Assembly: GCA_017607445.1 (NCBI GenBank)
Contig: JAEVHH010000005.1
Location: 2,113,001-2,177,000 of the forward strand
Reading direction: 5' to 3'
Length of the DNA stretch: 64,000 nucleotides
Source of the DNA: Histoplasma ohiense
Taxonomy: Eukaryota; Ascomycota; Eurotiomycetes; Onygenales; Ajellomycetaceae
Shown here: one piece after another, positions 1-11,656 of the stretch
Layout of the letters: each line of letters opens with the position of its first letter
Position numbering within the stretch: position 1 is the first letter of the stretch
Position numbers and translations under genes: made by a program
The notes under the pieces: generated by a model
Told to the model about the DNA's origin: nothing
Seen by the model: the letters and a program-made list of their open reading frames with translations, nothing else
Databases searched by the model: none

Positions 1-474
1 CCGGGCTGTGATTGGCTGCTGCGCTTGTTGATGCCAAGATGGCCCCTCGCCTGCCCCGCCGAGCCGCCGCCCCGCCTGCCGTTCAACGAGGCTCAGAACA
101 TCACAACAAACCAGAGATGTTGTTGCTGGTTATGTAGCAAGGCGGCCCTCTCACTCTTGTTGTGAATATCATCATCATCATCATCATTTTAGTGTCCAAT
201 TTGCTGTCTGGCTCGCCTCATTTCCGACTGTCAAGCGAAGCACCTCGTGTCTCCGGTCTGGCCACCGATCTTATTTTATCTCCTTTCTGGAAAGCATTGC
301 CTGGACACACCCATAAATAGAAACTCTTCTCGTTTGGCGATTTTATCTGCACCGTCAATATCACTTAGTTTCTTTCAGCTTTGTTTCTCTTTCCAACCAC
401 TTTTACCCCCTCCTTGGTAACGGAGATACCATCGAGATTCGAAGAGACAACCAGAAATCCCCAAGGTATCCAAT
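1..474. other. 5' flank of the CaM kinase gene
   Basis: No coding sequence is supported here. The stretch is a GC-rich then pyrimidine-rich leader upstream of the start codon at 475. It has a short ATC microsatellite near 168-187 and CT-rich tracts at about 360-420, typical of fungal promoters and 5' leaders. Confidence 0.6.
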
Positions 475-2291
475 ATGAGCTGTAAGTGAACAAATCCCTC
501 CAGCGATCCATTGCACTTGGTTTCCCTCTTCAAAACCGCCTCCTTTTATTGCTAGCTAGCTGTCTCCTTGTCTTATTTGGGGGAAGAAACTATATTCTAC
601 CGGTTTGGTCGTGAAGATAATATGTTTACAGGAACGGTACCATGGTTTTGCTGCTATCAGACTTACACCCTCATACGGTTCTTTTCTTCTCCAATTTGTT
701 TATCATCGTTTTCGGAAATCTAACCCCTATGGTTTGACTAACTTTTTGAACCTTGCTGTACAGCTTGGCTCAACAAGTTGCAAGGTCAACCCGACAGTTA
801 CGATAAGAAGTACGACCAAACATTCTAGAAAAGATGCTCCCATTTTCTGTTAACAACGATTTCAGATCGCAATACCGATTTGGGAGGACCTTGGGGGCTG
901 GGACTTATGGCATTGTTCGTGAGGCAGACTGCCCGACGGGGAAAGTCGCTGTGAAGATCATTCTGAAGAAGAATGTGAAGGGCAACGAGCAGATGGTTTA
1001 TGATGAATTGGATATGCTGCAGCGCTTGCACCACCCCAATATCGTTAGGTTTCGTGATTGGTTCGAGTCTCGAGTGGGTTCACAACAATTATGATATTTT
1101 CCGTTTGCTTGATACCCCTTCGCGATTTGTTGACACCGTTGCAGGATAAATATTATATCGTTACACAGTTGGCAACGGGAGGTGAACTGTTCGACAGAAT
1201 TTGCGAATATGGGAAGTTTACGGAGAAGGATGCATCCCAAACCATCAAACAGGTTCTTGATGCGGTGAACTATTTGCACGAACGTAATGTTGTGCATCGA
1301 GGTAGAGTTGAACACGGCCAGGACCACGCCCCTTTCTTACCCTTACATCGTTCATATTTTTTGGCTAACTAATTCATTTTGTCTTTGTAATGATGTAGAT
1401 CTTAAACCCGAGAATCTTCTTTACCTTACCCCTGCCGCTGATTCCCCCTTAGTCCTCGCTGACTTCGGCATCGCGAAAATGCTTGACGACCCGAAAGAGA
1501 TGCTTACAAGCATGGCAGGTTCCTTTGGCTACGCAGCCCCCGAAGTTATGCTCAAACAGGGCCACGGCAAGGCCGTCGACATGTGGTCCATGGGGGTCAT
1601 CACCTACACCTTGCTCTGCGGCTACTCCCCCTTCCGATCCGAAAGCCTACAAGACTTGATAGACGAATGCCTGAGCGGGCGCGTCGTGTTCCACGAGAGA
1701 TATTGGAAAGAAGTCTCTGAGGACGCCAAGGACTTCATCCTGGCCCTCCTCGAGCCCGATCAGATCAAGCGCAGCACCAGCGAACAAGCCCTCGTCCACC
1801 CCTGGCTCAAGGGCGAATCTGCCAGTGACCATAACTTGCTGCCTGAGCTTAAGGCATACATGGCCAAGGCGCGCCTGAAGCGCGGTATTGAGATCGTCAA
1901 GCTTGCGAATCGCATTGAGGCTCTGAGGATGCAGCAAGATGACGAAGAGGACATTCCAGACAGTATGGGTGCGCCTGCTGATTCCGCTGCGGCGGATGCG
2001 ACAGCGACTACGACTACGACGTCGACCAATAATACAGGGAGTGGGGGAACAGAACAGTCTAACAAGACATCTGGGTCTGCTGGTACTGGTGGAGCTGGTG
2101 GAGCGACAGGGACAGCGGCAGGGGGTACACAAGGAGCCCCAACCGATGGGACGAAGAAGAGGAGTCTGAGTAGGATAGCACGCGGACAGATATTCCGGGA
2201 AGTGGTACTTGCTAAAGTGCGAGAGATGAAGGAGGCGGAGCAGAAGGAACAGATTGAGCGGGAGGCGAAAGTGAAGGCGGGGTTTATTTGA
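475..2291 (+). CDS. cmkA: Ca2+/calmodulin-dependent protein kinase (CMKA/CMK1 type)
   Basis: Five exons give 436 aa: 475-481, 764-809, 866-1073, 1145-1301, 1399-2291. The 7-nt first exon is followed by a gtaagt donor; all phases agree. The spliced start reads MSSWLNKLQGQPDSYDKKSQ and leads straight into the kinase domain (residues about 21-285). The glycine loop is GAGTYG at 28-33, the ATP-binding Lys is K48, HRDLKPEN carries catalytic D140, and DFG is at 161-163, followed by an APE motif. A basic amphipathic segment after the domain (AKARLKRGIEIVKLANRIEA) fits the autoinhibitory/calmodulin-binding helix of CaM kinases. The C-terminal tail is Thr/Ser/Gly low-complexity, then a charged helix. 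It should phosphorylate Ser/Thr targets in response to Ca2+/calmodulin. The family call is firm; the tiny first exon is inferred. Confidence 0.92.
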
Positions 2292-2862
2292 ATTGGGTTT
2301 TAATAACTTACATATATATATTTTGAAATGTTAAACAGAAAAAAACAGTGGGGAGACAATGCGCCCTTGAACTGGATTTCCTGGCTTCTTTGGTTTCTTC
2401 GCTTATTTTAGGTAGTTGGTTTCTCTTTTTATTCGGATATTTTCAAAAATTTTAACCTTTTCTTTTAGTTGCAATATCTCTCTCTATTTCCTTTTCCTTC
2501 TCTTTTAAAAAAATTCACTCTTTTGTTTTTTTACTCTCTTCTTCACATCGGCCCCCTTCATGCTTATATAGCCTGGAAATCTTTTTATTATTAACCTTCT
2601 TCCCCAACGTCCCCTGTTTTGCTGTATTGCTCCAGGTCTATATCTCCTCACTTAGCGCCCCCCCCTTCTCCCCCGACCTTTCCTCCTGCTGTAAATTCCT
2701 ATCACTCTTCAGTTGAGATGGATAGATGTCATTTTCTTCTTGGGGCCAAAGAATGTTTGAGCGGGAATGATAAAAATTGATTTTGAATATTAATTTTTAC
2801 GGTATTCAATTGCGTTGAAAATTAGTAGAATTAAAAAGAAGTAGAAGGAAGATTGAAAGGTT

Positions 2863-2894
<32 letters not shown>

Positions 2895-3227
2895 TGTGAG
2901 AGGCAGAATGCACAGAATGGAAGCTGTGAAGAAAACTTCAAATGAAAGAAAAACAGAAAGACAGAAAATGTAGGGATCTAAGGCAAAGATAGACACAGGA
3001 AAATAAAGTGATGAAAAGGGGGGAGTTGAAGGAACTTTAAGGGGAAAAAAAAGAGAAAAAAAAAAAAAGGATATCAAAAAGCAAAACTCCGTCCCCCGTA
3101 TATCCATTATTAGCATGTAATATATATCGTTATACAAACCGGATCTAGATCTAGACCACCCTCATTCTTATCCTCCTCCTCCTCCTCCTCATCATCATCA
3201 TCATCGGCTCCCACAGCTGTTTTTCTC
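2292..3227. other. Convergent intergenic region with microsatellites
   Basis: This is A/T- and CT-rich sequence between the 3' ends of two converging genes. It holds a (GA)13 run at 2869-2894, poly(A) near 3045-3068 and a TCC/TCA run at about 3171-3206. Open frames here are low-complexity and unsupported. Confidence 0.6.
2869..2894. repeat. (GA)13 microsatellite
   Basis: Uninterrupted GA dinucleotide run in the intergenic region. Confidence 0.95.
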
Positions 3228-4870
3228 TCACCCACGCACCCTCCCATTCTCATTCCCATAAAGCTCCGCTAATGCCTCATTACACACGCGTTCATAATAG
3301 GTCGAGCCCTTCCAGCCACGATTCCTTGATCGTAAGCCTACCGTCATCCACCCGTCGGCCTTTAGGCGGGCAATTCGCTGCTGGCGCGTTTCGTCGGTGG
3401 ATGCGGCCCGCGACGACGACGACGTCGACGACGAGGATGATGAGGATGGCGGTGATATGCTGTTTCTGGTGGTGGAGGGGAAGTTGCCATTGTGTTTCTG
3501 GAAGGGGGTGCGGGTGGGGTGCCTGTTTATTGCAGCAGTTGCGGGGCCGCCGCTGACGGAAGCATTGCGGCTGTCGCTATTATTGTGGTGGTAGTAATCG
3601 CAATAGCAGGCGTCGTTGTCGTTGTTGTAATTGCTGCGATCGGAAAATGGGTCATTGGCGATAACATTCTCGTCGTCGTAGGTGGGTGTGAAGCTCCAGA
3701 ACGAGGCTAAGCGGCTATTCTTCTTCGCGTTGTGGATGCGCTGAAGGTCCAGGGTTTTAGATATCAATGTGCTGATGGATTTTACGTTTACGTCAAGTTG
3801 GGTGGAGAGTGAGGTTATGAGCGGAATGAGCGGGGAATTTTGCGGCAGGGGCAACATGACCTGTGCATAGGCTTGCGGTTGATGGATGGTGCCGTTTCTG
3901 CCCGTGCGACTTGAGCTAGCTACCGGTAGAGATGTAGCTGAATATCCAGTTGAGTGTCTGTAAAACTGCGGAGCGAGGGACCGAAACAGAGGCACAATTG
4001 CTGCTGTGTTTGGTTCGTGGGTAGTGTTGGCTCTCGGAACACTTGGGAGCGGACGGTGATTGGCCTCTGGTGGTAACTCGGGAAGTGGGCGCGTTGGGGG
4101 AGGTAAAGGCGATGGATCGAATTCTACGGGTTGATCTTGGAAATAGTCATTATGGCAGACTTTGTGGATGCGTAGAGGTGACGGCACGAGTTCTTTCTTT
4201 TCTGACTGCCCCTGACGTGGCAATGTGCTAGTCGGGCTTAAAGGGGCAGATTGCTGAGCTGGCACCGGGGAGCGAGCTGCATGATGGTTGACATAGTCTC
4301 CAACAAGGATAGGGGTATCACAACGAAGTTTTGTCGGTGATGTTGCAGGATATGTTTTTCGCTTTTCGCTCATCAACACGTGTTCGCGCCACCTGTTGCT
4401 GGGTATCCGCCGTGGCTGTTGTGGTCGGTGTTTCTTTTTCTCAACTGGCCCTGAGAGAGCTACTGCGAGGGAGGATTTGCAGGCCGTGAAATTATCTCTT
4501 GCTAAGTTGAGGAGTGGGAGTTTGTTGCTTGAGTAATTATGAGCGCTTCTTCCCAGTGATTCATAAGAGATAGCACTGTAGTAATGGAGGAATGCTTTAT
4601 GGATTGCATGGAGCTATGGAAAATAAGCTGTTCAGTATGAAACTCTAGTCTTGTATCAAGAAACGCATTGAGAGAGAAGCTAACCTGGTTATCCGCTTTG
4701 CGCAGCAATTTTGTAGATTTGGCAGCGCATTGTTTATATTGCCGTTGCAAGTAGAGTAGTTTGACCTCCTGAAGGGAGAGCTTCCATTCTTCCGACGGAT
4801 AGGAGAGTTGAAGAGTATGGGTACTACTATTACTGGGCACCACGAGGGAGCCGTAAATAGATGGAGACAT
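3228..4870 (-). CDS. Uncharacterised fungal protein with helical N terminus (two exons)
   Basis: Exon 1 is 4870-4685 and exon 2 is 4613-3228, joined across a 71-bp gttagc..tag intron to give 523 aa. Splicing is supported because exon 2 stays open upstream of its first ATG (4379) back to the acceptor. The join also yields a continuous helical segment of about 85 residues, from EEWKLSLQEVKLLYLQRQYK to LLNLARDNFTACKSSL, that looks TPR/MIT-like. The middle is Pro/Ser-rich and disordered. The C-terminal part has Ser/Asn runs and ends in a compact conserved-looking block (ARLKADGWMTVGLRSRNRGW). I do not recognise a function. An in-frame ATG lies upstream at 4933, but 4870 gives the better N terminus. 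Family-level similarity to other eurotiomycete hypothetical proteins is recalled, not searched. Confidence 0.75.
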
Positions 4871-7007
4871 AGTGCAATGCGAATGTAGAATCAGGAGCGA
4901 TATGACATCAACAGATAAGGAGCCAGTATACATGTAGCATCCCAGCTACGGAGTAAATGTTCCAACACGCAGATGGCGAGATAATGTATTCGTCGATTGA
5001 ACAGGTACGGGAATATGTAAGGAATGTAGCAGATATAATGCGAGAAAGAGGTGGGAGGAGAAAATATAAGAAAGGGAGAGAAGAAACAAAAAGACGCGGC
5101 AACCGATAGAGGCGATTGACGTGTTGTATTGGATACGAGCAAGTTATAGCATTGTTGGAACCCAACAGCAAACTCGGATCTGGGGTTTCATGAACATAGT
5201 TTTGGATTTTTCTTTCATGAATAAAATGACATTTTCTTTGTTGTTCTGCAATTAGATGTTAGTTGGGTAAAGTGGATGCGAACAACGACTTGATACCATG
5301 GGAAACAAAACAGACAAGAGAAGAAGAAAAGACGTAGAGAAGAAAAAAACCTAGCTTACCTACGATGAAATGAATTAATACATCAACAGGACCGCAAGTT
5401 GCAGAAACATAATTATAGCAAAAGCAACAAAAGCAACTGGGATGGAGAAGATGAAGCGTAAAAAAAAGCAGAAAAGAAGCAGATGGAGATGGCTGTTTGT
5501 GAATCATCTGTTTCCATTTTCAATCTCACAAATTGAATTCCCGCAGCTGTGCTTTTTATTCCCGCACCAAGCAGAAGTCTGGTGGATGTATCTTTTGTTT
5601 TTCTTTTTTTTTTATTTTCCCCTCAAGACTCAATCAAGGAATTAAAGTATGGCAAAGCCAGGTCGAGATCTGGCTCTGGAGGCATGTAAAGAATCATCTA
5701 GCCATATCCAATGTACAGATCGGATGAAAATATGATCGGGAACAATGAGAAAAAAAAAAAAAAAAAAAGCAAAAGGGGTAAAGAGAGCCAACATTCTTTC
5801 GTTCGAGCCAAGCCGAGTTGAATCAAAAGCAGCCCCTCGCCGCCATGAAATAAATGCAAGCGAGATCCTGATCCAAGGGGGGCCAAATAGTCGGCACCGA
5901 ATGCAGGTAGCCAGCCCATTCCACGCTCCACGACGGCGCCTGTGGACAGTCGCACACTGCCAGCGCTGCCGGGTTAGGAAGCTCATATGCAGGTACCGAC
6001 TACTAGTTTAGCCAGGTACGGATGCCAGCATGCAGGAATCCTGTTTCACATCCTCAGTCAGTACGCATGAGACAGGAGGGTGACAGACAGGGTCAATGCG
6101 AGGGACGTGTTTGAAGAAGAACATGGTTTCGCGATCTAGGAGAGTGGTGTGGGATGGAAAGGATGGAAAACGATCGAATGCGATCACAGATTGAAAGTAT
6201 TATTATTATTATTATGATGTCTGCCGCTTCATTCTTCAACTGTGGATGTTTTTCAGGTCTGGAAGTCAGGCTATCCATCATCGCTCTTTCGGGTTGAATG
6301 GCTGGGTCGAGGTGGTCAAAAACAAGATCAGGATGCGAATAGACATATAGACATATATAAATATAAATATATATATATATACATCTACATGGTCGGTCGT
6401 ATTCTGCGATAATGTCGGGCTGTAACTGCATAAATGGAAAATCTGCGGGTGGCCCCAATTGTCCGCATCATCTGCTGCGTCAGCGGCTCGAAGCGAGTTA
6501 GTAACTAATGAATAACACAAAGTAACTAACTACGGAGTAGTTCATTAGGCTTAGGAATCTAAATAAACTGCCATATCAGACTCCCGGTCGTGGCTCCATT
6601 CTTCTCTCTCTCTCGTGTTATTCCGCAATTCCATTCATTTATTTATTCATTGACTCCCAATGTTGTCTCAAATCCCAGTATCCCAGTATCCCAGTATCCC
6701 AGCTCAAGTGGTACAGGAGCAAAAACCTAAAATCATCGAGGTAGACACTTCTCCTTTCTCCTCTTTTGAGTTGAAATAAACACACCGATAAATAAACATC
6801 TCACAGCATCCATCCATATCAGCCACACGAAAATATCTGGGTGGGGAAACAAACGTTTATCCGTTTGAAACGCCGCCATTACAGGCTCCAATAATCCTCC
6901 CTCTCCCCTTTGTTTGTTGTGTAAAAACCCCCCAGCAAGAGATCCCATCAAATCGTAAAAAAGGTAAAAATAGTTTAAAAAAAAAAAAAAGACATCATCC
7001 CATCACC
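4871..7007. other. Intergenic region between two minus-strand genes
   Basis: No convincing gene. It contains one TACGGAGTA 9-mer at 4947-4955 (77 bp upstream of the neighbouring start) and another at 6531-6539. There is also a TTA trinucleotide run near 6198-6215, an AT-rich TATA run near 6355-6380, a TCCCAGTA tandem repeat (6673-6702) and several poly(A) tracts. Open frames are short and low-complexity. Confidence 0.6.
6673..6702. repeat. Tandem 8-mer TCCCAGTA, 3.75 copies
   Basis: Perfect copies at 6673-6680, 6681-6688 and 6689-6696 are followed by a partial copy TCCCAG. Confidence 0.95.
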
Positions 7008-10000
7008 TCAATCATCCAGCTCTGAACCTGGCTCCCGCTCTGCTCGATTGCCTCTAGAACTTTCTCCTACACTGCTGCCAGCACCACTGCCCTCCCTACC
7101 CCTCCCCACCTCCGTCCTCACAAGCGCCTCTCCAGTAACTCCGAGGCCGTGCAGGAAGTCCGCCAGAAGGCGATCCAGCTCCTGCACAACGACTTCGTCA
7201 CTCGCGCCCTCCATCATGCTCTCCATGCTCGGAGGAACAGGCATTGGGAAATCCAACGGCGCCATCTCCGACTCTACAGCAGATGTCGTTTCCGTTCCAC
7301 CACCACCATCATTCATAACATCGTTATCGTTATCATTGTCACCATCAGTAGTAGTAGTAGTAGCAGAAGAAGAAGAAGAAGCAGCAGCAGTGTTACCATT
7401 GCCATGGGCGGCACCATTAGCATCGGCACCACCTTCTGCCCTCCCATGCCGGCTCCCAGGCCCCGCAACCATGCTGGTCTCCTGGTACGGACCAGGCAAT
7501 TCAGTGTAGCTGTATATTGAGCGGTGCGTGCCTTCGTCGAAGTCCGTGTAGACGACTGAGTCCGTGATGGGCGGGAATCTATCCAAGGAAGACGTGGTAT
7601 AAAAGGAATTGCGGAGCTCGTCATCATAATCAATCGCGTCCTCGCCTGGAGGCGTGACGGGTCTGTCGAATCGGAAGGGGTCGTTATCCGCGTCGGACAT
7701 CGTTGATTGCGTGGACGTTGCGGTTGAGGGTCGTGAGTCTAAGTAACCGTCACCGGAAGCCTGCTGCGTGAATTCTGGGAGCTGCGGGGGGTGTAATCTC
7801 TTTGTCATTTCATCGTCGGGTTCGATACGGCGGGATGACGCGTTCCCATCCGCCCATGTGTCGGGTTCTTCGTGTCGGGGTTCCTCCTCTGCGGTCATGA
7901 CAGGGAATGTCCATTCACGGGTATCTCGTCTGTCTTCATATGGTTGCTCAACGTCCGGCCCGGGTTCGTCGTGGCTGGCGTTATCCGTCCCAGCTTGCAT
8001 TGTAGCGGGGAACGTCCATTCCATTGTAGGTGGCCGCGGCCCGTGTTGTGGTTGGAATTCGCCCGAGTCACTGCTTGTGGTTGAAGTCCGCATGAGCCTG
8101 CTGCTAGACCGGTTTGCTCGGATTGTATCTGCATCGGCAAGTTGGAATGGAGGATGGTTGGAGGCGGAGCCAGCTGCGTAATGCGCAGAGTCAAATACAC
8201 CGAGGTTGATGTCGATGAACGTAGATGTAACCGATGATCGGTCAGTATCTGTTCGGAGAGGGAGATCGGAGGAAAACCGCTGTTCTTGCTGAACGGGGAC
8301 AAAGTCATTTTTAGTTTCATATTTGTAACCTGGTTTTTCTTCGTTAAAAAGCCCCTCCATGGCTGCAGCGCCTCTTTTGACCCGCTCGTCGAAGTTGGCT
8401 TTGTCTTCTGCACTTAAATCGGGCCCCTTGCTATCGTCATAATAATCCCCGGACTGCTCAGGCAAGGTTGGTATCTTGTCATTCTCGAGATCTGCAAGAG
8501 ATGCAGAAAGTTGATCCAGGTCTATCAGTGAAAATCTTCGCTCGAAACCATCAGTGGTGCTAAAGTTCCAGTCCTCGCGATCTAAAGGGTCTTGCGTCTC
8601 CGGAAACTCAGCTGCAGCAGCACCTCCGGGATTAAATAACGATACCCTTTGACCGCCACGTTGAACCCATTGATAATATATCTTCACCAGTTCACTTAGC
8701 GAGGCAGTTGGGTGGGATTCTGTGGAATCCGCAATGTAAGGGTGTTGAAGGATATTTTGCATGGTCGGGCGGATTTTGGGATCAGGGTCAAGTGAAAATG
8801 CCACTAATGAGCGCAGATCATCTGAAAACCTATCTCCATCTAGCTTTGGAGGAAACCTGTTCAGTTGGCGTCCAATTTGCATCCGTTCTCTTAGGGTTGC
8901 ATTTGGTGGATTGCCCGTAGCACACTCAAATAGAGTGCAGCCGTAAGCCCAAACATCAATCTAAGCAAGTCAAAGTTAATATCATCCCAATAACAGCCGA
9001 AAACCAACCAGGTAGATCAACTCACCTCGCTTCCGTATTTATGCGTCCCGTTTCCAGCCCTGTTTGGAAACATCTCAGGCGGCATCCAGTGTGGAGTTCC
9101 AATCCAGGTTGAACGCTTGTCTACTTTGCTCTGGATGACGCCAGCGACTCCGAAGTCGCAGATTTGTAAACGACCTTCCTCGTGAATCAAGACATTGGCA
9201 GCTATGGAATGAAATACTTAGTTTAATAGTCACATGTACAATATGCTTTCAAGGAGGTGATGTTTCTACCTTTCACATCACGGTGAATAATGCCAGCATC
9301 ATGGATGGCCCTGAGACCTTCCGCAAGCTCCCTTGCAATCGGGATTATGAATCGTTCTTCAAGTCTATCTCCGGTCGCTCGCATCTAATATTTTTATCAG
9401 TGCTCATCCCCGCAAAAAAGCTCAAATATTCAATGTTGGAAATAAGAAAACAGAAGGGAAATAATGGGCATAAAGGACATACCAATGTCTTAACACTTCC
9501 ACCTGGACAATGCTCGCAGATAAGCCAAAGTTGGGAATGGATTGAAAAAGCCTCAATAATCATGTTGACATTTTTGGCGCCAGCATCCTTGGCCTGTTGC
9601 ATGATCTTCGTTTCACGGATAAAGTCTTTGATAGACTCGTCCCTGAAATCTTGCACGGTTTTATAATCCAGAGAATCTATCTCTAGCACCTTGATGGCTA
9701 CGGATTTCTGCGATGGAAGTTGGCGACTATATATCAAAACGGCAGAGTCAGCAGAAGTGGAATTTTTTTTCTCGGAAGGAAGAAAGAAAAGTAAATAAAC
9801 TAAAGCAAACGAAAAATAGCCCAGATTAGGTAGAGTAGTAACCAACCCTTTATACACTCTTCCATAAGCCCCCTTTCCGATAAGTTCCTCAAATTGATAC
9901 GGAGGCATTTCTGTTTTTGCTCTTCGACACATTTCCATCACAGCAGCTCCTTGTTCTCGTGCTAAGCGCATAGCCTCTGCCTTTTGTTTGGTAAGAGCCA

Positions 10001-11656
10001 CCATGGCTGATGACGGATCAAGATGTCGTGAGTCCATGGCTGCACAGTACCTATCATGCTCCGCAGTCTCCTGCTGCAGTTGCTGGATGATCTTGTCAAA
10101 CCACTCTGCTTCGGCGGCAGAAAATTCACTCGCTTGGTTTGGCAGAGGACGGGAAGTAGGTTTGTCGTTGCTGGCTGTTTTGTGCCTTGGGGTGAGAATT
10201 CTTTTCAGGGACGCGGCGAGACGTAGGGTTCTGCTAGGCTTTTTATTGATTGAGATCGACTGAAGGGGTAACTTTGAATATGGGATAGAGTATTGTTCGA
10301 TGGAATCACTGCTGCCGGCAGTATCGACAGTTTCGACAGTTTGGACACGAGCAGATCCGCCAGGATAATTGGGGGTCGTGGGAAACTTTTCGTAGGCCGG
10401 GCTGAAAGGCGGAGGGGAGACGAGGGGGCACTGTGGTGGATTGTCAATTCGACCCTCCTTTCCCGGAACAAAGCTTAATGGATCAAAACGATTTCTTTTG
10501 TTGAATGTTTCGAAATCGTGAGGGCTCGGTAAAGGGGTGCGTCCTCGGCAACGTTTTGTGTTCGACTTGTGAGGTTTATCCGGATGGCGCTCAGGAGGCT
10601 GGTTCTCTGAGCCAAAGGTTTGGGGAAGTGAGGAGAAATCTAGGAAAGGCCGCCTTTCAAATGACCTAGACTGCTGCTCTGGGGTATCAAGACAGATTTT
10701 ATATACGTTTGGTGACGGGTTATGCTGGTCTTCAAAAGACTGGCTTGTAAGTTGTGGGCAGCCGTAAACGGTTTGCTGCGATGGTGCCCGAGCCCGAGGC
10801 GGGAATGAAGCCGACGAATCTGGAAAGTTGGTACGCGAAACTGGAGACCTAGCAGAATAGTCAAATACATGGAAAGTATCTGAGGGTGATGGTGGCCACT
10901 CTGGAGTCTTAGGGGCACCGGACGAAAAAGACGAAGTGGGAACCGTGCCAAAGGAAGGGCAAGTGTCGTGGGATAAGTTTCCTCCGTAAAGTCCTGGATG
11001 ATCGGGTTCCGGATCAAGTGCTGGAAAAGCTTCAACAGCGGACGAGATGTCCTTTTCTGCTCGACTACGTTCGAAACTAAGTCAGTTTGTAATTAACAAG
11101 GGCAGTTGGGGCAGATAGAAATATCCATATTCCACCTTTTGCTTCTTCGTTCCCAAAGACTTAAAACGGAATCAATCTGCTCGTCAGAAAAATCAGGAGC
11201 AGAGGATTGCTGAGGGTCGTTTGAAGCTTCAGTCCCACGTTCAGGTTCGTCCCCTTCAAGATTTTCAGTGTCAGGGACACTATCGTCTTCCCAAGAGCTT
11301 GACGAATAAGAACTCGAGCGAGGTAAACCCTCTCTACGTCCAAATTGATGCTGCGGGTCCTCAAATCGCTCTAGATTAACGCTAGAAAGCCCTGAATTTT
11401 CAGGAAAGTCAGCAACACGCGCTTGATTGACAGCGTCAGGGTGAAAATATGGGCTTGCAGCACGGATATCCCGTTGGCTACTGTTTAACCCGCGGGTAAG
11501 GATGGGCTGGAATTGATCGCTAAACAGAATAACTGGGTCAGTTCCATCAACGCACAAAGGCAGGCAAAAGGTGAAATAACGCAAAGAACCAAGACAGGGG
11601 GCGAAACCGAACCCGTAGCAGGCATTTCGACGCTCACGACTATCTGGGGGCGCCAT
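7008..11656 (-). CDS. STE20/germinal-centre-type serine/threonine kinase with long flanking regions
   Basis: Six exons give 1412 aa: 11656-11136, 11076-9847, 9726-9483, 9384-9270, 9201-9026, 8960-7008. I checked the frame of the 1.23-kb second exon base by base and it has no stop. The first ~560 residues are Ser/Pro-rich and disordered, ending in a helix just before the kinase. The kinase domain is about residues 565-838: loop GKGAYGRVYKG ending at G584, VAIK Lys at 596, HRDVKAAN with D701, DFG at 719-721, then the STE20-like GTPHWMPPEM activation/substrate loop. About 570 mostly acidic, disordered residues follow, ending in a Ser/Gly-rich tail. By family it is a signalling kinase in polarity or septation-type pathways; I cannot assign the subfamily. 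The 120-nt intron within the glycine-loop region is in frame and stop-free. The start codon is the least certain part. Confidence 0.85.

Noticed and set aside
1647..2132. 161-codon minus-strand frame with many Cys/Arg
   Set aside because: It lies entirely antisense to the last exon of the CaM kinase; composition mirrors the Thr/Gly-rich coding strand.
168..3206. Trinucleotide runs (ATC, TCC/TCA) considered as coding poly-amino-acid tracts or CRISPR-like arrays
   Set aside because: Simple microsatellites with no spacers and no surrounding open frame.
7048..8181. Several plus-strand frames of 70-153 codons
   Set aside because: Antisense shadows of the 3' exon of the STE20-type kinase, whose Ser/Asp repeats keep the opposite strand open.
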